Program-made: the position numbers and the translations under genes
Notes under the pieces: model-generated
The model's database searches: none
Seen by the model: the letters and a program-made list of their open reading frames with translations, nothing else
Told to the model about the DNA's origin: nothing
Source: Nitrospirota bacterium
GTDB taxonomy: Bacteria > Nitrospirota > Thermodesulfovibrionia > Thermodesulfovibrionales > SM23-35
DNA length: 13,428 bases
Direction of reading: 5' to 3'
Assembly (NCBI GenBank): GCA_029883145.1
Contig: JAOUJR010000013.1
Coordinates: 1 to 13,428, forward strand
Shown here: positions 5,913-13,022 of the stretch, piece by piece
How the letters are laid out: each line of letters starts with the position of its first letter
How positions within the stretch are numbered: the stretch's first letter is position 1

Positions 5913-8900
5913 TTTTGCCTGTTCCATAAATGCCTCAAGCTGTATGGTTATTGCTGGAGACTCTGTTCCATCGTAAGGAATACTGATACATGGAGTATCA
6001 TAGTCTCTCCCTAGTCCCCTCAGGAGGGCTGTCACAATTGTCCCTGGCATGCACCCAAAGGGCATTGCATTTATAATACCTGAGGCCCCTTTTTCTATAA
6101 GGTCAACACCTTTCCCGATGCTTAAGATCGTTTCACCTTCAAATGAGCTATGTATATAAGGCGATGCCTTCTCAATGATCTCTTTTGACTCTGGCTCTTT
6201 CAATGTCTTCAAAAAACCTTTAAAATATTTTGCAAACCTGTGTTCTATTTTCTTCTGGAAGAATTTCTTCAAAAGGAAGCTAATAATAGCAGACTTGTCC
6301 TTTTTTAACAATGCCTTTTTTAGCCCCATGAGATTTACATAATAAATCCATTCTTCCACAGGCGCAAGCCACACCTCGCCACCCAATGCTTCAACTTTTC
6401 TTATGAGGTCTTCATTGGAGAATTTGTGGCACCTTACGAATATCTCGCCTATTATTCCAATAAGAGGCTTTCTATCTTTATGCGCAGGAAGATTCTCAAA
6501 CTTTTTCCTTATATCCTTTAAAATACCTTCTAAATTATCTGCGCTATTTCTCAGGGAGAGGTATAACTTTTTAAGATAACGCTCATATAACTCATCTGCA
6601 GAGCCTCTGTCAATTTCATATGGTCTTGTCTCATGGAGACATTTGGAGAGAAGTTCACAGGCAATGATGCCCCTCCATGCGTGCATTATAAAATCCTTGC
6701 CAATAATTCCAAGGTCACTGTAAAAGGTGGTATCCTGATTTGGTGAGAATATCGGGACGTCTTCATAACCCAGTTCATTGAGGATAAGCCTGTGGAAGAC
6801 ATTATACTGACCGAACCTGCACGGACCTGTGCCAGAGGGCATAAAAAAAGCACTCTTCTCAGGAATAAAATCAGGCTGCATGACTTTTTTAACCATATCA
6901 CCCGTAGTGACTGTACATGGATAACATTCCTTACCGGAGACGTATTTTCTTCCGAGGTCTGTGGTTTCTTTATCAGACTCTGGGAGGACTTCGGCATTTA
7001 TACCGCAATGCTCAAATGCAGCAGAAATGGCAATTACATGGTCTGACATGTGAGGAAGATAGATAGTGCGGTTTGAGTGACGAGTGACAAGTGATGAGTG
7101 ATAAGATGGCATCCTTTTGTCTTTACTGGTAGCTTGTAACTGGTAACTTGTAATCTTGTTTTTAATGCTGTCAATGAATGCCTCACACCTGGTGATTACA
7201 CCTGCAGCAGCGCTATGCTCGTCTATCTCGATATAGAGATATGGTTTGCCTTTCATCTCCTCTTCAAAATATTTAAGAATAAAAGAATCCGGGCCGCACG
7301 AGAAGTTACCGATATACAGTGCATAGAGATGAGGATGGTTTCGTATTAATTTTGCAGCTTGGAGTATTTTCTGTCCAGATTTCCAGTACATGTTCGGCCA
7401 GTCCTGATATATGCTTGTTTCCTCTATTGGCAGAAAATCCATCGGGATAGAATTGACCCCGAGATCGGCAAGTTTTTTAGGAATTTCGAGATTTGCACCG
7501 CTGTCAAAGGCATTATAAGGCCTCCCCACAATCACAATAGTCCTCTCTTTTATAGAAGAGAGAACCTCTATGCCTTGAGCTTTGATCTGTGTGAAAAATT
7601 CTTCCTGAGCCTTTTCTGCTCTTTCAAGTGCATTTGATAGAGCATTTGATGTTATTCTGAATGGCTTAAGTGTCTTCTTAAGCTCTTTTTCAAGAAATTT
7701 CTTTCCACGCCGTAAATTGATAATAGGGGTTAATAACTTTATTCCCTCAAATGCAATTTGTGCTACATAGGGAATTGTCTGTGTATAGGGGCATGCGTAT
7801 CCTCTGTCCAGGTGTTCTTCAGGTGTATTAAGGTTAATAAAACTCGGGATGAAAAGAGCGTCAATATTTTTATCAAGTAAATATCTGATATGCCCATGTG
7901 CAACCTTTACAGGGAAACATGCCTCTGAAAGGACAGTCTCAAGGCCGAGGTTAATGATCTGTCTGTTTGTTTTTGGAGAAACCTCTACATCAAATCCAAG
8001 TTCCCACAGGAGTGTTGTCCAGAAAGGAAGATAATCCTGGTAAAAGAAGAGGTAAGGGATGCCAATCTTGATGTGACGTGGAGATTCAGAGACAGGGAGA
8101 CTTGGAGGTAATATATTTTTGTCTTCAGTTGTTTTACCATTCACCATTTCACCGTATCTCTGTTTCATTCTGAGCATATGTTCTTTCCAGAGCATCTCAT
8201 CTCTGAATGAAAAGAGATCATGGGTCGTGAGTTGCGAGTCACGGGTAGATTTTTGATTTTTCCTTACATCATATTTTTCGCATCTGCTTCCATAAAAGAG
8301 AAAATCTTCTTCTTCTGCAATCTTTACCTTGTTTATTTCGCATACATTAGGACAGCCCTTGCATTCAAAAGAGGATATCTCATATGACCTTTTTGAAAGC
8401 TCAAAACCTTTAAAAGTGGTGAATCGGTGACTTGGTGAATCGGTGACTTGGTGAGTAATTTGCGTATCTGCTTCAATGAGTCTTCGAGTCTCCAAGTCTC
8501 TATTTTTCATATAGTCCATTGCAATCAATGCCATGCCTATTGCACCTGTGACGTCGTGGTGAGGGGGAACAGTTATTTTTTTACTGAGGTGTTTCTCGAA
8601 TGCAGCGATAACCGACTTATTAAAGGCTACTCCACCCTGGAAAAATATAGTATCGCCTATTGCTTTCCCTGCAACAACCCTGTTTATATAGTTCTGAACG
8701 ATAGAATATGCAAGGCCTGCAAGGAGGTCATTTTTATCAACACCCTTCTGAAGGTTTGCAATAAGGGAATTCTCCATAAAAACAGTGCATCTCTCACCAA
8801 GTCTGCAGGGACTTTCAGAAGAAAGTGCAGCTTTTTCAAATTCTTTCTTTATCGAAATATTCAATTTTTCTGCCTGCTCTTCAAGAAAAGAGCCTGTACC

Positions 8901-10235
8901 TGCTGCACATGCCTTATTCATCTCGAAATCAATGACAAAACCATCTTTAAGCGATATATATTTTGAGTCCTGTCCTCCTATCTCGAATATCGTATCAACA
9001 TTCTTGTCTAGAAAGGCTGCTGCAGTTGCCTGGGCGGTAATCTCGTTTTTTACAATATCTGCACCGACGTAATCAGCAATCATATATCTCCCTGAGCCGG
9101 TTGTGCCAACACCCATAATCTCTATTCTGTCTCCGATCTCCTCGCCTATTTCTGTAAGCCCCTGTCGGACTGCCTCTATAGGCCTGCCTGCTGTCATAAG
9201 GTATCTTTTTGAGAGGAGTCTTCCCTGTTCATCTGTCACCGCGAGGTTAGTGCTGATAGAGCCAATATCAATACCTAAATATGCCTTAACTCGTTCTGAG
9301 TTCAAAGTTCTAAGTTCTCTGTTCCAACTGATTGATGTTTGATATTTTTTGCCTGTTTCCTGATCGAGGTCGTTTAAAGGAGGGTAGCCTGCCTCGATAG
9401 GTCTGGGCGATGATAAAAATTCTTCGAGCCTTAAAAGGTCAAAGTGCTGTATGGTGCCTTCATGCATACTTTTTAATGCAGCACCAATGGCTCCCATAAG
9501 CAGATGATCTTCAGGAACAAATAGCTCATCAAGCTCAAAAATTTCCTTAAAAGCTCTGACCATTCCTTTATTTGCTGCAACCCCTCCCTGGAATGATACC
9601 GGCGCTACAATTTTTCTGCCTTTTACTATAGTGCCTCTGAAGTTTCTTGCGACAGCAAAGCAGAGACCTGCTACGATATCTTCAAAAGGTGTTGCAATCT
9701 GCTGAAGATGTATCATGTCAGATTTTGCAAAGACGCTGCATCTTCCCGCAATTCTTGAGGGCCTCTGTGATATAAGTGCAAGTTCACTGAACTCTTCTAT
9801 AGTAAGCCTCAACCTTTCTGCCTGCTGATCAAGAAAGGAGCCTGTTCCTGCAGCGCATACAGAGTTCATAGAAAAATCTTTTACAGAACAACTATCCTTG
9901 CCCAGGAGTATGAGCTTTGAATCCTCTCCCCCCATTTCAATTACAGTCTTGATATGTGGAAAGAGTAAATGTGTAGAATACGCCTGGGAAACAATCTCAT
10001 TGACTGGCCCTATGCCAAGAATAGATGCGATTAATTTTCCGGAGGAACCAGTGATTGATAGTGAAGAGTGGCGAGTGATGAGTGATGAGTCTGCCCTGAG
10101 GAGTTTAAGGGCAACACGAACAGGGAGCCCCTTATGTCTTTCGTAGCAACTGAAAAGTCTAATCCCCTTTTCATCAAAGACAACAAGTTTTACACTTACA
10201 GAGCCGGCATCAAGACCAATGAAATTCATCTCCAC
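5898..10235 (-). CDS. Giant acyl-CoA dehydratase activase: two BcrAD/BadFG ATPase domains, DUF2229, HgdB-like C-terminus
   Basis: A 1445-residue protein of the family whose archerase subunits use ATP to push single electrons into 2-hydroxyacyl-CoA dehydratases or benzoyl-CoA reductases. In order: ATPase domain 1 (GLDAGSVSVK at 7-16, GGEDSK, CAAGTGSF with Cys127, GRCSVF with Cys166); ATPase domain 2 (GIDIGSISTN from about 321, CAAGTGSF with Cys443, ERCTVF with Cys483); a four-cysteine motif (Cys625, 628, 632, 652); DUF2229 (KIGIPYLFFYQDYLPF onward, about 720-1020); and HgdB-like parts with ECYPC (1104-1107), GPCRFG (1139) and FGCMPGT (1395). The paired cysteines after each P-loop are the usual ligands of the bridging 4Fe-4S cluster. 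The second half resembles the dehydratase side, so activator and acceptor may be fused; the substrate is unknown. Seven heptad/octad arrays fall mainly in linkers. The GTG at 10235 gives MEMNFIG; an ATG at 10229 is equally plausible. Confidence 0.9.
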   Translation of the reverse strand: MEMNFIGLDAGSVSVKLVVFDEKGIRLFSCYERHKGLPVRVALKLLRADSSLITRHSSLSITGSSGKLIASILGIGPVNEIVSQAYSTHLLFPHIKTVIEMGGEDSKLILLGKDSCSVKDFSMNSVCAAGTGSFLDQQAERLRLTIEEFSELALISQRPSRIAGRCSVFAKSDMIHLQQIATPFEDIVAGLCFAVARNFRGTIVKGRKIVAPVSFQGGVAANKGMVRAFKEIFELDELFVPEDHLLMGAIGAALKSMHEGTIQHFDLLRLEEFLSSPRPIEAGYPPLNDLDQETGKKYQTSISWNRELRTLNSERVKAYLGIDIGSISTNLAVTDEQGRLLSKRYLMTAGRPIEAVRQGLTEIGEEIGDRIEIMGVGTTGSGRYMIADYVGADIVKNEITAQATAAAFLDKNVDTIFEIGGQDSKYISLKDGFVIDFEMNKACAAGTGSFLEEQAEKLNISIKKEFEKAALSSESPCRLGERCTVFMENSLIANLQKGVDKNDLLAGLAYSIVQNYINRVVAGKAIGDTIFFQGGVAFNKSVIAAFEKHLSKKITVPPHHDVTGAIGMALIAMDYMKNRDLETRRLIEADTQITHQVTDSPSHRFTTFKGFELSKRSYEISSFECKGCPNVCEINKVKIAEEEDFLFYGSRCEKYDVRKNQKSTRDSQLTTHDLFSFRDEMLWKEHMLRMKQRYGEMVNGKTTEDKNILPPSLPVSESPRHIKIGIPYLFFYQDYLPFWTTLLWELGFDVEVSPKTNRQIINLGLETVLSEACFPVKVAHGHIRYLLDKNIDALFIPSFINLNTPEEHLDRGYACPYTQTIPYVAQIAFEGIKLLTPIINLRRGKKFLEKELKKTLKPFRITSNALSNALERAEKAQEEFFTQIKAQGIEVLSSIKERTIVIVGRPYNAFDSGANLEIPKKLADLGVNSIPMDFLPIEETSIYQDWPNMYWKSGQKILQAAKLIRNHPHLYALYIGNFSCGPDSFILKYFEEEMKGKPYLYIEIDEHSAAAGVITRCEAFIDSIKNKITSYQLQATSKDKRMPSYHSSLVTRHSNRTIYLPHMSDHVIAISAAFEHCGINAEVLPESDKETTDLGRKYVSGKECYPCTVTTGDMVKKVMQPDFIPEKSAFFMPSGTGPCRFGQYNVFHRLILNELGYEDVPIFSPNQDTTFYSDLGIIGKDFIMHAWRGIIACELLSKCLHETRPYEIDRGSADELYERYLKKLYLSLRNSADNLEGILKDIRKKFENLPAHKDRKPLIGIIGEIFVRCHKFSNEDLIRKVEALGGEVWLAPVEEWIYYVNLMGLKKALLKKDKSAIISFLLKKFFQKKIEHRFAKYFKGFLKTLKEPESKEIIEKASPYIHSSFEGETILSIGKGVDLIEKGASGIINAMPFGCMPGTIVTALLRGLGRDYDTPCISIPYDGTESPAITIQLEAFMEQAKQMKN
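7071..7105. repeat. Heptad array, TGATGAG family (activase linker)
   Basis: Five 7-bp units of form TGAYRAG on the plus strand, the first degenerate. On the sense (minus) strand it reads SSLVTRHS at about residues 1044-1056, between DUF2229 and the HgdB-like part. Confidence 0.85.
7125..7152. repeat. Heptad array, ACTGGTA/ACTTGTA family (activase linker)
   Basis: Four 7-bp units alternating ACTGGTA and RCTTGTA, giving a 14-bp period. It encodes part of SYQLQATSKD on the minus strand. It lies 19 bp from the TGATGAG-family array in the same linker, so two unrelated heptad families are side by side. Confidence 0.8.
8081..8112. repeat. Degenerate octad array (activase linker)
   Basis: Units GAGATTCA, GAGACAGG, GAGACTTG and a diverged fourth give an 8-bp period. 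It encodes the PVSESPRH stretch just before DUF2229. A further weak 7-bp pattern (TTTACCA, TTCACCA) lies at 8132-8153. Confidence 0.6.
8221..8248. repeat. Heptad array, TGAGTTG-like (activase linker)
   Basis: Four degenerate 7-bp units (TGGGTCG, TGAGTTG, CGAGTCA, CGGGTAG). On the minus strand they encode STRDSQLTTHD, about residues 663-672, after the four-cysteine motif. Confidence 0.7.
8418..8457. repeat. Octad array with an exact 16-bp tandem duplication (activase linker)
   Basis: Units GGTGAATC and GGTGACTT alternate; 8418-8433 and 8434-8449 are identical and a fifth unit GGTGAGTA follows. It encodes THQVTDSPSHRF (about residues 593-607) between ATPase domain 2 and the four-cysteine motif. 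Confidence 0.9.
8479..8502. repeat. Octad array AGTCTYCR (activase linker)
   Basis: Three 8-bp units (AGTCTTCG, AGTCTCCA, AGTCTCTA), 21 bp from the previous octad array. On the minus strand they encode RDLETRRL, about residues 578-586, right after ATPase domain 2. Confidence 0.75.
9293..9327. repeat. Heptad array GTTCNNA (linker between the two ATPase domains)
   Basis: Five 7-bp units, each beginning GTTC (GTTCTGA, GTTCAAA, GTTCTAA, GTTCTCT, GTTCCAA). On the minus strand they encode WNRELRTLNSER, residues about 303-315, exactly between the two ATPase domains. Confidence 0.85.
10055..10089. repeat. Heptad array, TGATGAG family (ATPase domain 1)
   Basis: Five 7-bp units on the plus strand converging on TGATGAG; the last two are identical. 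On the minus strand they read SSLITRHSSL at about residues 50-60, a loop just before the ITGSSGK strand of the first ATPase domain. Confidence 0.85.
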
Positions 10236-10247
10236 CCCAATTTTTAA

Positions 10248-10256
10248 ATTATACCA
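10248..10256 (-). promoter_or_regulatory. Extended -10 promoter of the activase gene
   Basis: TGGTATAAT on the minus strand is a perfect extended -10. No good -35 is visible 16-18 nt upstream. The predicted start near 10241 leaves only a 6-12 nt leader containing GGGGTGGAG. Confidence 0.6.
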
Positions 10257-10308
10257 TAGAAAAAATATCTCCTGTGAAGAAGGAACTTTGAAAGGTACTC
10301 TTAAAGCA

Positions 10309-10337
10309 TTGCTATTTTGAAATAATTTTTTGATAAT
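10309..10337 (+). promoter_or_regulatory. Promoter predicted to give a leaderless mRNA for the ligase-ACP-PlsC gene
   Basis: TTGCTA (10309-10314), 17 nt, GATAAT (10332-10337). The ATG at 10344 begins seven positions after the -10 with no Shine-Dalgarno before it, so transcription should start at or next to the start codon. It is divergent from the activase promoter within about 55 bp. Confidence 0.5.
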
Positions 10338-10343
10338 GTAAGA

Positions 10344-13022
10344 ATGGCGGACAAGACTATCCAGCGACTATTTTTTGCAAAAGCAGAAAAGTGTGGTGAT
10401 AAGGTCGCATTCAATTACTTTGACCAGATATGGAAAACCATCACCTACCATAAGCTTCAAACCGATACAAAAGGCATTGCATCATGTCTTGTACAGAAAG
10501 GATTAAAGAAAGGTGACAGGGTTGCAATCATCTCTGAAAACAGGCCTGAATGGTGCACGACATATTTTGCAATAGCCCTATCAGGAGGGATTGCTGTTCC
10601 ATTAGATGCTCAGCTCAAACCCAAAGAAATAAGAATTTACTTTGCTGACTCTGAGCCGAAGGCGATTTTTTTCAGTTCAAAAACCAAAGAAAATGTAGAA
10701 GAGGCAATTAAAGAACTTTTTGCTTCTCACTCTTCACTCTTCACTGTGAGTTTCGATTCACCTGAGTTTAATGATATATGCATGACACCGGAAATGAATA
10801 ATTATCCTGAAGTTTCAGAGGAAGATGTTGCATCTCTTATCTATACATCGGGTACAACTGGTATACCCAAGGGTGTAGAACTTACTCATAAGAACTTTTG
10901 CTCTGATGTAGAGGCCATTATAAAAATCAGGCTTGTCACACATAATGATAATATACTTTCAGTATTACCATTGCACCATACCTATCCTTTTATGTGCACA
11001 TTTCTTTTACCAATTTTCCTTGGAGCAACCATTACCTATCCACCAAGTCTGAAAGGACCTGAAATCATGGCAGCCATGAGAGAACAGGGGGTGAGTATAC
11101 TTGTTGGAGTACCACAATTACTTGAACTGATAAGAAATGGAATCATCAACAGAATTAGGCAATTGCGACACCCACTCTCCGAATTTCTGATTGGTATTTT
11201 GAAACTGAGCGGAGTTCTAAGGAAAAAGACTGGCATAAACCCCGGTAAATTAATTTTTAGCTCAGCACATAAGGCACTTGGTAAGAGATTCAGATTTTTT
11301 GCAAGCGGAGGTGCACGACTTGACCCTGAGGTGGCAAGAGATCTTGAGGCCGTAGGATTTACTGTCCTTGAAGGATACGGTCTGACCGAGACCTCTCCGG
11401 TTGTTACGTTCACACCCATGGAAAAGAGGAAAGCAGGTTCGGTAGGCATGCCCCTTCCGTCTGTAGACATCAAAATACTGAATCCAGAGAGTCATGAGCC
11501 ATTAGGGTTAATGCAAGAGGGTGAGATTGCAATAAGAGGGCCAATGGTAATGAAAGGTTATTATAAAAATCCTAAGGCAACTGAACAGGCGATCAAAGAC
11601 GGATGGTTTTTAAGTGGAGACCTTGGCTATCAGGATAAAGACGACTATATATTCATAACCGGAAGATTAAAAGAAGTGATAGTCCTGAGTTCAGGAAAAA
11701 CTGTGTATCCAGAGGATGTAGAAAAACTGTATATGAAGATTCCTCTTATAAGAGAGATATGTGTAATGGGTATTGAAGAGAAGGGCATTGTTGAATCGCT
11801 CCACGCCGTAATTGTACCGAACCTCGAATATGCACGAGAGGCACAAATCGGAAACCTGCAGGAGTCACTGAAGTGGGAGATTAATAATATATCACTTCAC
11901 CTGCCCCATTATATGAGAATAAAAGGATATACCATTTATTCAGATCCTTTGCCGAGGACTCCACTTGGTAAACTCCGGAGGTTTATGGTCAAAGACCTTA
12001 TAAAAGTTAAAGACAAAGAGCAAAAAGCAGGGGTCCCAGATAAATATTTAATGGAAGATGAGATCGGGAGAGAAATTGTTCAATGTATAACACCTTTGAT
12101 GAAAGAAAAGATTCAAATACAATCAACAGACAATCTCGAGCTTGACCTCGGGTTTGACTCTCTTACCAGGATAGAACTTGTTGTTTCACTTGAAAAGGCG
12201 TTTTCAATTAAATTGCCCGAGACCTTTGCCTCTGAGATACAGACTGTTGAAGAGCTTGTTGCGAAGATAAAGGAATACGGAATACATGAAGTTATTGAAA
12301 TAAAAAAGTTACAGTGGAGAGACATATTAAAGGCAGACCCTGATTTTGCCGAGAGGAAAAAAGTTGGACTCCATCACGGTTTTTTTGATTGGATGATAAT
12401 TATTATTTGTTTAGGTGCAGTGAAGATTCTTTTTAAACTATTTTTCAGGCTGAAGGTGAAGGGTCTTGAAAATTTGCCTGAAAAAGGACCCTATATTATC
12501 ACACCAAATCACACAAGCTACCTTGATGGATTCAATATTGTTGCTGCACTCCCGTCAAAGATATTCAAAGATTTATATTTAGTTGGATTTCAGAAATACT
12601 TTACCGGTACATTCAGGGAAATTTTTGCAAGACTTGCTCATGTTATTCCGGTAGACCCAGAAACATATCTCAATAAAGCTCTTCAGTTAGCTGCCTATGT
12701 GTTGAGAAAGGAAAAATCACTTGTGATATTCCCTGAAGGGGGGAGGTCTTATGACGGAGAAATGATGGAATTCAAAAGAGGAGTCGGTATTCTTTCCATA
12801 GAACTGAATATACCTGTTATTCCAGCATCTATCAAAGGCTCTTTTGAGGCATTACCAAGAGGTGCGAAGTGGCCAAAATTTACCGAGATAGAGATTACCC
12901 TTGGAGAGCCTCTTTATCCTTCTGAGATGGACATGTCCAGAAAACCGAAAGATATAGATGAATATCAGTTCTTCGTGAATGAGTTGAGAGAAAAGGTGAG
13001 AGAGTTAAAGTTGATTGCTTAG
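10344..13022 (+). CDS. Trifunctional fusion: acyl-AMP ligase, acyl carrier protein, PlsC-type acyltransferase
   Basis: An 892-residue protein. Residues 1 to about 560 are an ANL-superfamily acyl ligase: YTSGTTGIPKG (167-177), GYGLTETSP (344-352), GDLGYQDKDD (from 425), TGRLKEVI, and the catalytic lysine K543 in TPLGKLRR. About 570-650 is an acyl carrier protein with the phosphopantetheine serine S606 in LGFDSLTRIEL. A hydrophobic segment (WMIIIICLGAVKILFKLFF, about 676-695) precedes the acyltransferase, which has HxxxxD at H723-D728 (NHTSYLD), FPEGGRS at 796-802 and VIPASIKGS. The likely job is to activate a free fatty acid with ATP, load it on the fused carrier and esterify it to a lysophospholipid at the membrane, like Aas but with the domains in the opposite order and a built-in ACP. 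Acceptor and chain length are unknown. A TCTTCAC heptad array lies at residues 127-134. Confidence 0.9.
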   Translation: MADKTIQRLFFAKAEKCGDKVAFNYFDQIWKTITYHKLQTDTKGIASCLVQKGLKKGDRVAIISENRPEWCTTYFAIALSGGIAVPLDAQLKPKEIRIYFADSEPKAIFFSSKTKENVEEAIKELFASHSSLFTVSFDSPEFNDICMTPEMNNYPEVSEEDVASLIYTSGTTGIPKGVELTHKNFCSDVEAIIKIRLVTHNDNILSVLPLHHTYPFMCTFLLPIFLGATITYPPSLKGPEIMAAMREQGVSILVGVPQLLELIRNGIINRIRQLRHPLSEFLIGILKLSGVLRKKTGINPGKLIFSSAHKALGKRFRFFASGGARLDPEVARDLEAVGFTVLEGYGLTETSPVVTFTPMEKRKAGSVGMPLPSVDIKILNPESHEPLGLMQEGEIAIRGPMVMKGYYKNPKATEQAIKDGWFLSGDLGYQDKDDYIFITGRLKEVIVLSSGKTVYPEDVEKLYMKIPLIREICVMGIEEKGIVESLHAVIVPNLEYAREAQIGNLQESLKWEINNISLHLPHYMRIKGYTIYSDPLPRTPLGKLRRFMVKDLIKVKDKEQKAGVPDKYLMEDEIGREIVQCITPLMKEKIQIQSTDNLELDLGFDSLTRIELVVSLEKAFSIKLPETFASEIQTVEELVAKIKEYGIHEVIEIKKLQWRDILKADPDFAERKKVGLHHGFFDWMIIIICLGAVKILFKLFFRLKVKGLENLPEKGPYIITPNHTSYLDGFNIVAALPSKIFKDLYLVGFQKYFTGTFREIFARLAHVIPVDPETYLNKALQLAAYVLRKEKSLVIFPEGGRSYDGEMMEFKRGVGILSIELNIPVIPASIKGSFEALPRGAKWPKFTEIEITLGEPLYPSEMDMSRKPKDIDEYQFFVNELREKVRELKLIA
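10724..10744. repeat. Heptad array, CTCATCA family (acyl ligase gene)
   Basis: Three 7-bp units (TTCTCAC, then TCTTCAC twice) on the sense strand, encoding SHSSLFT at residues 128-134. The reverse complement GTGAAGA belongs to the same family as the TGATGAG arrays in the divergent activase gene. Confidence 0.7.

Noticed and set aside
8418..8457. Direct repeats that could be taken for a CRISPR array
   Set aside because: The units are 8 bp and abut without spacers, they lie in a coding frame, and there are no cas genes.
8448..8966. 172-codon plus-strand open frame inside the activase gene
   Set aside because: Antisense shadow of conserved ATPase motifs on the minus strand.
11690..11701. Palindrome CCTGAGTTCAGG in the ligase gene
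   Set aside because: Short, single, and within well-conserved coding sequence; nothing links it to regulation.
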